DNA of 20,787 nt from a virus. The stretch is taken from the IMG/VR virus record IMGVR_UViG_3300021963_000791, positions 1 to 20,787 of that record. One strand, given 5' to 3'. The number at the start of each line of letters is the position of its first letter. The stretch's first letter is position 1. Positions 1 to 6,346 of this stretch are shown here, one piece after another. The position numbers and the translations under genes are program-made. The notes below the pieces were generated by a model. The model was not told the DNA's origin. It saw nothing but the letters and a program-made list of their open reading frames with translations, and did no database searches.

Positions 1-6
1 ACCAAA

Positions 7-696
7 ATGCCTAGAAAAAGAGTACCTAGAATGTACTTCACAAAAGATACGGAAGATGCTATCATAGAATATAATAAAAGTGAAGACCAAAACATAAAAA
101 ACAAACTATATAGAGATAGAATTCAGCATTCATTTGATAAGTTAGCAGAAATTGTTTATAACAAATGGAAGTTTAGTTATTTTGATGATGACCCACAAGA
201 TGTAATGGCGGAAGTTGTTGCATTTATGGTTGAAAAAATACATATGTACCAAGAAGGTAAGGGAAAAGCATTCTCTTACTTTACTATTGTTGCAAGAAAT
301 TATCTTATCTTAAATAATAATTCAAACTACAAACGATATAAAGATACCGATGTAATGTCATCTTTACCCGATAATTGGGATACTGAAAATAATTGGGCAG
401 AAGAAGTTCGTAATGAAGAACATAGAACTTTCAATAATAGGATGTTAGCATATTGGGATACCCATTTAGAAAATTTCTTTCCAAAGAAAAGAGATATGCA
501 AATTGCAGATGCTGTTTTAGAATTATTCCGTAGAGCAAATTATATAGAAAGTTTCAATAAAAAATCCCTTTATCTACTTATTAGAGAAATGACAGGTCAC
601 CCAACCCATTATATCACCAAAGTTGTTAATAAAATGAAAGAAAAACAAATGGCACTTTATAATGAGTTTGATAGAGAGGGCGATATAAAAATTTAA
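7..696 (+). CDS. gp55: T4 gp55-like late-transcription sigma factor
   Basis: Probable phage RNA polymerase sigma factor for late genes. The N-terminus reads MYFTKDTEDAIIEY (from residue 9), as expected for gp55-like proteins. Residues ~44-112 resemble sigma region 2: a helix ending in EKIHMYQEGKGKAFSYF, then TIVARNYLI, matching the core-binding and -10-recognition segment. Residues ~160-215 (LELFRRANYIESFNKKSLY, then LIREMTGHPTHYITKVVNKM) look like a C-terminal helix-turn-helix. At 229 residues it is longer than T4 gp55 (185). The ATG at 7 fits the basic N-terminus (PRKRVPR); an upstream extension beyond the window edge cannot be excluded. No SD is visible in the six bases present. It is followed four bases later by the carbamoyltransferase. 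In T4 the late sigma needs the sliding clamp and gp33; neither is in this window. Confidence 0.8.
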   Translation: MPRKRVPRMYFTKDTEDAIIEYNKSEDQNIKNKLYRDRIQHSFDKLAEIVYNKWKFSYFDDDPQDVMAEVVAFMVEKIHMYQEGKGKAFSYFTIVARNYLILNNNSNYKRYKDTDVMSSLPDNWDTENNWAEEVRNEEHRTFNNRMLAYWDTHLENFFPKKRDMQIADAVLELFRRANYIESFNKKSLYLLIREMTGHPTHYITKVVNKMKEKQMALYNEFDREGDIKI

Positions 697-700
697 TATT

Positions 701-2410
701 ATGGTTTTATTAGGTATTTCCGCATTTTATCACGATTCTGCGGTTTGTTTATTTGAAGATGGAAAAGTAATAGCAGCGATAGAAGAAGAAAAATTATCCG
801 GCATTAAGCACGATAATTCTTTTCCAATTAAAGCAATTAAATGGGTTTTACAATATTCAAAAAAAAGTATATCAGATATTGATACGATATGTTGGTATGA
901 GGACCCACAATTAAAATTCGATAGAGTAAAAAATACATTAGGTAAACGTTGGTGGAAAAATCGTAAGACTTGGAAAAAATTCAAAAAAGAGTTTGATAAT
1001 ACTGAAGGTAATTTAACAACATATTTGGCTAAAAAATTAAACTTTACTGGCAAATTAGAATATGTAAAACATCACAATTCACATTTAGCATTTTCATATT
1101 ATACATCACCATTTAATGATGCGGTTGGTATATCAATTGATGGTGTTGGTGAATGGGAAACCGCATTGGCTGTAAAATGTAAAGATAATACTTTTGAAGA
1201 AATTAATTCTATGAAATTTCCAAACTCATTGGGATTAGTTTATTCAACTATTACTGCGTATTTAGGATTCAAACCAAATAATGGTGAATATAAAGTAATG
1301 GGATTAGCACCATATGGTGATGCATCAAAATATAAACACATATTCGATAAAATATTCAGATTTGATAAAAATGGATTTATAGAAATAAATCAAAAATATT
1401 TTACTTGGCAATACTCCAATACAGATATGTACACATATGATTTGGTTAAACTAATTGGTATAGAACCAAGAGAACCTGAATCAAATATAGAGCAACATCA
1501 TATGGATATAGCAGCAGCTTTACAAAAGTGGTATGAGAGCTGTTTTTATTTTTTTGTAAATAATTGTATGCAACAATCCGATTCTTCCAATTTAGTATTA
1601 GGAGGTGGCTCTGCTTATAACGGAACTGCTAATGGTAAGTTACAAAAACATACATCGATTAAAGATTTATGGATTCCATTTGCACCATCCGACGCCGGTT
1701 CTGCTATTGGTGCTTGTTTATATTATTGGCATAATATATTAGATAATCCAAAAGTAATTGATGGTGATAATATTTCACCATATTTGGGACCACAATGGAC
1801 TAGAGATGAAATAGTTAATATCTTATCAAAAGCAAAATCCGAACACAATGAATTGGATGTTAAAATTTATAATGATAAAACCAAACTATTAACTAAAGTT
1901 TCTAAATTAATAAATGATGGTAATATAATTGGTTGGTTTCAAGGTAGAACTGAATTTGGTGCAAGAGCATTGGGCAATCGTTCTATTTTAGCAAATCCAC
2001 ATTTGCCGGATGTTAGAGATAGAATTAATAGGGTTGTTAAAAAGAGAGAAATGTTTAGACCATTTGCTCCATCGGTAACTTTTGAAGATTATGAAACATA
2101 TTTTTCTTCCGAAAGTGAAGTTCCATATATGAATCAAGTAGTTAAAGTAACAAACTACAAATCAATACCATCTGTAACGCATGTCGATGGTTCTGCTAGA
2201 ATTCAGACTGTTAAACGAGAAATGAATCCATTATATTATGATTTATTAAAACACTTTGAAAAAGTATCAGGAACACCAATACTTTTAAATACTTCATTCA
2301 ATTTAAGAGGACATACAATGACAAATGACCCACAAAAGGCAATTTGGACATTTTTAAATTGTGATATGGATTATTTAGTAATTGGTAATTTTATAATTAG
2401 TAAGAAATGA
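701..2410 (+). CDS. NodU/TobZ/CmcH-family carbamoyltransferase
   Basis: Predicted O-carbamoyltransferase. Family members use carbamoyl phosphate and ATP to form carbamoyl-adenylate, then transfer the carbamoyl group to a hydroxyl, usually on a sugar or antibiotic. Both family domains are present in 569 residues, close to the usual length. The N-terminal Kae1-like domain has GISAFYHDSA (5-14), the metal-binding H124xxxH128 in VKHHNSHLAF, SIDGVGEWET (145-154), YKVMGLAPYGD (197-207) and GGGSAYNG (301-308), with D331 in APSDAGSAIGA. The C-terminal YrdC-like domain has GRTEFGARALGNRSILA (415-431), FRPFAPSV (452-459), HVDGSARIQTV (494-504) and LLNTSFNLRGH (528-538). No key motif is missing, so it is probably active. 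Its stop overlaps the start of the SGNH-like gene (ATGA), pointing to coupled translation and a shared pathway. The acceptor is not evident; a surface glycan or a modified nucleotide are options. Confidence 0.92.
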   Translation: MVLLGISAFYHDSAVCLFEDGKVIAAIEEEKLSGIKHDNSFPIKAIKWVLQYSKKSISDIDTICWYEDPQLKFDRVKNTLGKRWWKNRKTWKKFKKEFDNTEGNLTTYLAKKLNFTGKLEYVKHHNSHLAFSYYTSPFNDAVGISIDGVGEWETALAVKCKDNTFEEINSMKFPNSLGLVYSTITAYLGFKPNNGEYKVMGLAPYGDASKYKHIFDKIFRFDKNGFIEINQKYFTWQYSNTDMYTYDLVKLIGIEPREPESNIEQHHMDIAAALQKWYESCFYFFVNNCMQQSDSSNLVLGGGSAYNGTANGKLQKHTSIKDLWIPFAPSDAGSAIGACLYYWHNILDNPKVIDGDNISPYLGPQWTRDEIVNILSKAKSEHNELDVKIYNDKTKLLTKVSKLINDGNIIGWFQGRTEFGARALGNRSILANPHLPDVRDRINRVVKKREMFRPFAPSVTFEDYETYFSSESEVPYMNQVVKVTNYKSIPSVTHVDGSARIQTVKREMNPLYYDLLKHFEKVSGTPILLNTSFNLRGHTMTNDPQKAIWTFLNCDMDYLVIGNFIISKK

Positions 2411-3180
2411 AATTATACGCATACGGAGATAGTTGGACAGAAGGACAAGGTTGTAGGTTAGAGGATGAATCTAATTTAAAAGATAGAATTATTCTAAAGG
2501 ATTTTAGAAACAAACATTCTTGGCCAATCAAATTAGCTAATAAATTAAATTGTGACCACGAAAACAATGGTTGGAGTGGTAAAGCAAACAACTTAATATT
2601 CAATGAAGTTATTAACGATTTAAGAAATGGAAAAATACATAAAGGCGATTTAGTAGTAATTATGTGGAGTTCTTCTCTAAGAGACCATGTACATTTTTTA
2701 CCAAAGGGAGAATGGATTAGTTGGTCTATAAAAGAGCTTACATTATTACCACATAAATTTTTTGAATCATATAAATTTGGCGATGATAAATACAATTCCT
2801 TTTTAGAAGATTATAAACGATTCTTTTTAGAGAATATGTTTAACCAAAATTATTATAATATTATAAATCAAAATTATATCGTTTTTTTACAAAAAATGTT
2901 AGAGAGTTATGGTGTAAAATGTGTAATGTTAGATGCTTTTGATATGATGGTGCAGGATTTAAATAAAGAAGATGATATAACTCATCTGATAAATAAAAAT
3001 AACTATTGGGGATTCGGAAAGCAAACAATTAGAGATTACTTAGTAAAAGTATCAGATGAATCGGCTTGGGAATATCCACATCCATTTGAAGAAATACCAT
3101 CTAAACATCCAAATGAAAACGGATATAATCTAATAAGTGAAGAACTTTATAATTATATAGTAAAGAATAACATAATTTAA
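2407..3180 (+). CDS. SGNH/GDSL-hydrolase-like protein
   Basis: 257-residue protein with the outline of the SGNH esterase/acyltransferase fold. Block I is YAYGDSWTEG with candidate nucleophile S9. Block II is NNGWSGKANNLI (53-64), matching the family's N-G-x-x-G-x-x-N pattern. Strand LVVIMWSSS (82-90) stands where the block III GxND would be, without a clear Asn-Asp. Block V is HPNENGYNLISEEL with H234. The usual Asp three residues before that His is a Pro (P231), so the catalytic triad is incomplete or uses another acid such as E228 or E229. No signal peptide is seen, so it should act in the cytoplasm. The ATG overlaps the carbamoyltransferase stop by four bases. Known SGNH proteins add or remove acyl groups on carbohydrates, which would fit a partnership with the carbamoyltransferase; that partnership is inference. 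Confidence 0.72.
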   Translation: MKLYAYGDSWTEGQGCRLEDESNLKDRIILKDFRNKHSWPIKLANKLNCDHENNGWSGKANNLIFNEVINDLRNGKIHKGDLVVIMWSSSLRDHVHFLPKGEWISWSIKELTLLPHKFFESYKFGDDKYNSFLEDYKRFFLENMFNQNYYNIINQNYIVFLQKMLESYGVKCVMLDAFDMMVQDLNKEDDITHLINKNNYWGFGKQTIRDYLVKVSDESAWEYPHPFEEIPSKHPNENGYNLISEELYNYIVKNNII

Positions 3181-3181
3181 T

Positions 3182-3586
3182 ATGGGAGCAGAATTTCAAT
3201 TATTCGATGGTAAAAACCTATCATCGTTATTTAAAGATATATACGAAAACCAACAAAACAAAAAGAAGAACATTTCAGAAATGATTGAATCACTTCGTAA
3301 GTTAATTAAGAATGTTGGCGAAGCAACTGTACTTGCACCAATCATTAGAGATTTAATAGATACATCGGTTAAGAATGATGACCATTTAATTAAACTCGCA
3401 ACAATTGCACAAAGATTAGCAGCAGCTGAAGCTAAAGGTATTGGTGAAGATGGTTGGTTAAGTGAGCACGAAAAAACTCAATTACTTACTGAATTGGAAG
3501 ATACAGTTAATGAGTTAGATAAAAAGAATGAAGAAAAGTTGGTTGATATTCAAATAGAATTGGATGATATTAAATCAAAAATATAA
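3182..3586 (+). CDS. Small helical protein of unknown function before the spike gene
   Basis: 134 residues, not recognised. After MGAEFQLFDGKNLSSLF the sequence is almost wholly predicted helix: a basic amphipathic stretch (25-60), a segment LIKLATIAQRLAAAEAKGIG (69-88), and an acidic coiled-coil-like tail (100-134, rich in E, D and K). No membrane segment or enzyme motif is visible. It starts one base after the SGNH-like stop, and its own stop overlaps the next start (TAATG). Tight linkage to the gp5-like gene suggests an assembly helper or hub-associated protein, comparable in size and position to small T4 hub chaperones, but no homology can be claimed. Confidence 0.75.
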   Translation: MGAEFQLFDGKNLSSLFKDIYENQQNKKKNISEMIESLRKLIKNVGEATVLAPIIRDLIDTSVKNDDHLIKLATIAQRLAAAEAKGIGEDGWLSEHEKTQLLTELEDTVNELDKKNEEKLVDIQIELDDIKSKI

Positions 3587-4818
3587 TGGCAAGTATTGAA
3601 TCATATTTAGCAACAGTAAATAAAGTATTTCTTATAGATATGGATTTAAACCCATATGAAACGGGAGAAGAGGCTGATTATGTTTCTGTATATAATAAAA
3701 ATAAAGATTTTTCAGATAAAGATGCTAGATTATATGGTGCTATAACTTACATATATCCTGAAATGACAACTGAATATTATGCTTATCCATTTGATAAGAA
3801 TAATTTTACAATGCCAATTAAAGGAGAAACTGTAATAATATTAGAAATAGATAAAAATAATATATTTTGGTTACCATATTCCATAACTCCATATTCCAAT
3901 TATAGAAGGGATTATGTTACATATACCGATTTAAACCCAACAGACAATTCTAAGCCAGAATCCACAAATGAAGGAGGTAAATCACTTAGGGAAACCAAAG
4001 ATTCAGGTGGACAAACAAACTCTACAAACAAAAAGAATTCTACCGATGATTATAAAGTAAATGAAAAAATTAAATTCTTAAAACCAAAACAAGGTGATAC
4101 TATTATAAGTGGTAGAGTTGGTAATACTATTCGTTTTAGTGAGTTCTTTTTAACCGAAGATGGTAAAACCTCATCATCTGGTATTTTTATTCGTAATAAA
4201 CAAAATCCGGAATTAGATTCTAAAAAAATTGGAGAATTGGTTGAGGAAGATATTAATAAAGATGGTACATCTATTTATATTACATCTAACAAAATAAAAG
4301 TTCCATTTAAAGAAGAGGTAAAAAAAGAGAAAAAAGCATTTAAGGATTATCCAAATTCTAAAGACTTAAGTGGAGACCAATTATTTGTAAATTCAGATAG
4401 AATAATTTTATCAGCTAAAGCAAATGAATTCATAATATTTGGTAAAGGAAATACTGGCATTTTAACAGATGGTAATTTTTCAATAGATGCTGAAAAGGAA
4501 ATATACTTACATAATAAAAAGAATATAACAATCCATTCAGAAGGCTCTAATCAAATATTTCTTAATTCTGAAAATGGAAAAGTATATTTGGGTAAAAATA
4601 AAGGTGAAGGCGCAGCCGGCGCAGATGTTCAAAAAATGGTATTGGGTGGGGAGTTGGTAAAACTAATGGGAGAATTAATAGATGCTATTACTAAACAGCA
4701 ATACCTAACACCATCTGGACCAACATCGGTTGGTCCAACAAATGTAGCACAATTTGGTAGTATAAAGAGTAAATTGAATACATTATTATCTGCTAAAAAC
4801 TTTTTAAGTAAATCATAA
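3586..4818 (+). CDS. gp5: gp5-like baseplate hub/tail-spike protein
   Basis: 410 residues with a spike-like architecture. Residues ~44-100 (ARLYGAITYIYP, then MPIKGETVIILEI and FWLPYS) look like the OB-fold that docks to the hub. A low-complexity Ser/Thr/Asn/Lys linker spans 115-157. Residues 169-185 (QGDTIISGRVGNTIRFS) match the segment preceding the shaft in gp5-like proteins. Residues ~265-337 are short alternating beta repeats (RIILSAKANEFIIFG, FSIDAEKEIYLHNKKNI, NQIFLNSENGKVYLG), as in the gp5/VgrG triple beta-helix. A helical tail with a Pro/Thr-rich segment (371-385) ends it. No lysozyme domain lies between OB-fold and shaft, unlike T4 gp5 (575 residues), so the lytic function must lie elsewhere or be absent. 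Expected as a trimer at the tail tip. Starts by TAATG overlap with the preceding gene. Confidence 0.7.
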   Translation: MASIESYLATVNKVFLIDMDLNPYETGEEADYVSVYNKNKDFSDKDARLYGAITYIYPEMTTEYYAYPFDKNNFTMPIKGETVIILEIDKNNIFWLPYSITPYSNYRRDYVTYTDLNPTDNSKPESTNEGGKSLRETKDSGGQTNSTNKKNSTDDYKVNEKIKFLKPKQGDTIISGRVGNTIRFSEFFLTEDGKTSSSGIFIRNKQNPELDSKKIGELVEEDINKDGTSIYITSNKIKVPFKEEVKKEKKAFKDYPNSKDLSGDQLFVNSDRIILSAKANEFIIFGKGNTGILTDGNFSIDAEKEIYLHNKKNITIHSEGSNQIFLNSENGKVYLGKNKGEGAAGADVQKMVLGGELVKLMGELIDAITKQQYLTPSGPTSVGPTNVAQFGSIKSKLNTLLSAKNFLSKS

Positions 4819-5366
4819 TGTCTTGGACAACATTCAAATCGACATTATTACCACAAATGCAAAATAACTCATACGGAAGTATTAGTGATTTTGCAAAAGC
4901 ATTTACGTTTGCTTACGATGTTGCAATTAAATCGGGAATGGACCCGATAAATAAAGTACCATTATTAAAGGGCAACCCAATATTAATGCAAGAATCTATT
5001 ATAAAATTTTTAGAACAAACTCAAAAAGCAAAAGTTTTAACATTTTTAGAAGTAGTTGGACCTGCTGTTATTATTTATTGGATAGGTGGAAAAATGTCAC
5101 CATTCCCAGCACCAATGATTCCCGCACCCGGTTCTATAAAAAATATAGCAACTACAAGCGGAATCGTATTAAAGCCAGGAAATTGGACATCTACTAAAGT
5201 TCCACCAAATAATAATCCCGAACAATTTTTAAATTCATTTATCAATTCAGCTAAAATACATTTAACAACTGTATCGGGTATCTATTCAGTATTAGCACAA
5301 TATCCACCACCATCGCCACCTGCTCCAGGTATTGTTAACTGGTCTGGATATAAAGTTCCTGATTAA
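4818..5366 (+). CDS. Proline-rich baseplate-associated protein, unknown function
   Basis: 182 residues, not recognised. Residues 1-70 are helical (SISDFAKAFTFAYDVAIKSG). Residues ~72-92 (KVLTFLEVVGPAVIIYWIGG) are strongly hydrophobic and could be a membrane segment or a buried beta-helical core. They are followed by a Pro-rich loop KMSPFPAPMIPAPG (92-105), and a second one, YPPPSPPAPG, lies at 162-171 near the C-terminus. It starts by one-base overlap with the gp5-like stop (TAATG), so the two are likely made together. The context suggests a small hub or spike accessory, but a membrane-acting role at DNA entry cannot be excluded. It is the last gene of the first transcription unit. Confidence 0.72.
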   Translation: MSWTTFKSTLLPQMQNNSYGSISDFAKAFTFAYDVAIKSGMDPINKVPLLKGNPILMQESIIKFLEQTQKAKVLTFLEVVGPAVIIYWIGGKMSPFPAPMIPAPGSIKNIATTSGIVLKPGNWTSTKVPPNNNPEQFLNSFINSAKIHLTTVSGIYSVLAQYPPPSPPAPGIVNWSGYKVPD

Positions 5367-5380
5367 ATTTAATCTTTTTA
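5361..5380 (+). terminator. AT palindrome followed by T-run, possible weak terminator
   Basis: GATTAAATTTAATC is a perfect 14-base palindrome covering the stop codon of the preceding gene. It is followed by CTTTTTA. The stem would be nearly all A-T, so it is a poor intrinsic terminator by itself. Its position between two transcription units and just ahead of a candidate promoter makes a termination or operator role possible. Confidence 0.3.
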
Positions 5381-5395
5381 TATTTATTATTAAAC
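5379..5395 (+). promoter_or_regulatory. Candidate late promoter (ATATTTAT...TAAAC)
   Basis: TATATTTATTATTAAAC lies in the 44-base gap before the gene at 5411, with the ATATTTAT core ending 23 bases before its ATG. The same core occurs in the other four gaps of more than 20 bases. The likely recognising factor is the gp55-like sigma encoded at 7-696. Read on the minus strand it is AATAAATA, close to the T4/cyanophage late -10, so the direction of firing is not settled by sequence alone. Confidence 0.5.
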
Positions 5396-5410
5396 ATACA
5401 CACAATTATT

Positions 5411-5908
5411 ATGGATTCAAAATTATTAGTAGGTCTAATTAAAGAGGTTGTTAAAAGTGAAGTCAAACAACAAGTTAAAGAAGAATTAGCTAAATTAATT
5501 AAATCTGGTGCGGTTACATTAAACTCACAAAGAAAAACAACATCTCCATCGTTGAGAGAGATGACAGAAGTTACTCCTACAAATGTTAGAAAGCAACAGC
5601 CAACTATACAACAAAGACCTCAAATCAAAAAGGAATTTTCAAAAGACCCTATGATTAATGAGATTTTAAATATGACTCAACCATTTACTGCAGAACAAAG
5701 AAAAGAGGGTGCACAGGCTGTGGGAAGTGTATTGGATATGATTAAGCCTGAATTGAGAGTTGATGAGAGTGAGTGGGAAACTATGGATTTTAGAGATGTA
5801 AATGTACCAAGCGGTACACCAACTTTTGAATCAACGGGCGATGGATTACAAGATGCTACAATAAAAGCATTGACAAGAAATTACGCAGATTTAGTTAAAA
5901 GATTTTAA
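5411..5908 (+). CDS. Virion-associated protein of unknown function
   Basis: 165 residues, first gene of the second unit, not recognised. A charged N-terminal helix (1-32, alternating K, E and V) is followed by a disordered, Gln/Thr/Pro-rich linker (40-75) and helices from ~80 to 112 (INEILNMTQPFTAEQRKEGA). The acidic segment ESEWETMDFRDVNVPSG (119-135) precedes a terminal helix ALTRNYADLVKRF. The helix-linker-helix layout with a defined C-terminal tail resembles scaffold or tail-assembly adaptors, but this is only an impression. The start has an AT-only leader without SD, preceded by the candidate promoter at 5379. The gp25-like gene follows two bases after the stop (TAATAATG). Confidence 0.72.
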   Translation: MDSKLLVGLIKEVVKSEVKQQVKEELAKLIKSGAVTLNSQRKTTSPSLREMTEVTPTNVRKQQPTIQQRPQIKKEFSKDPMINEILNMTQPFTAEQRKEGAQAVGSVLDMIKPELRVDESEWETMDFRDVNVPSGTPTFESTGDGLQDATIKALTRNYADLVKRF

Positions 5909-5910
5909 TA

Positions 5911-6345
5911 ATGGCAATAGAGCTTGGTAAAGTTAATGTAACGGATTTAGTTGAAAATGACTATAAAGTATTAGGAATTGGTATAAACCAATCTTCCAAT
6001 AATAACGGTATATTTTCAACAAACTATACGACTTTAACTCAAGCAAAAAATAATTTAATAAATCTGATTCTTACAAAAAAAGGTGAAAGATTGATGCAAC
6101 CGGATTTTGGATGTGATGTTTGGAAAATTTTATTTGAACCAATTGATGATAATATAGAAGTTTCAATAGAAAATTCTATAATAAAAGCGGTTTCTATTTG
6201 GTTGCCTTATTTAAATATAAATGAAATAATATTTGATTATGATGAAAATGATATAGATACTAATAGAATTGCATTAGATATAAAATTCTCATTAACATCT
6301 AACCCAGCATTATCAGAATCAATACAAATAAATGTAGAAAAATAA
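5911..6345 (+). CDS. gp25: gp25-like baseplate wedge protein
   Basis: 144 residues, matching the small gp25/gpW wedge family (T4 gp25 is 132). The family signature is clear: TLTQAKNNLINLILTKKGER (41-60), then LMQPDFGCDVWKILFEP (61-77), including the Pro-x-Phe-Gly-Cys turn and the E-P ending of the conserved EPR-like motif (Arg replaced by Ile). In T4 it forms the wedge core with gp6 and gp53 and contacts the sheath initiator. The next gene is the gp6-like one, one base downstream, the conserved wedge order also seen in P2 (W then J). Confidence 0.88.
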   Translation: MAIELGKVNVTDLVENDYKVLGIGINQSSNNNGIFSTNYTTLTQAKNNLINLILTKKGERLMQPDFGCDVWKILFEPIDDNIEVSIENSIIKAVSIWLPYLNINEIIFDYDENDIDTNRIALDIKFSLTSNPALSESIQINVEK

Positions 6346-6346
6346 A

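Noticed and set aside
2397-2795. 132-residue minus-strand open frame
   Set aside because: It lies opposite the recognisable SGNH block I and II region; no start context or neighbours on that strand.
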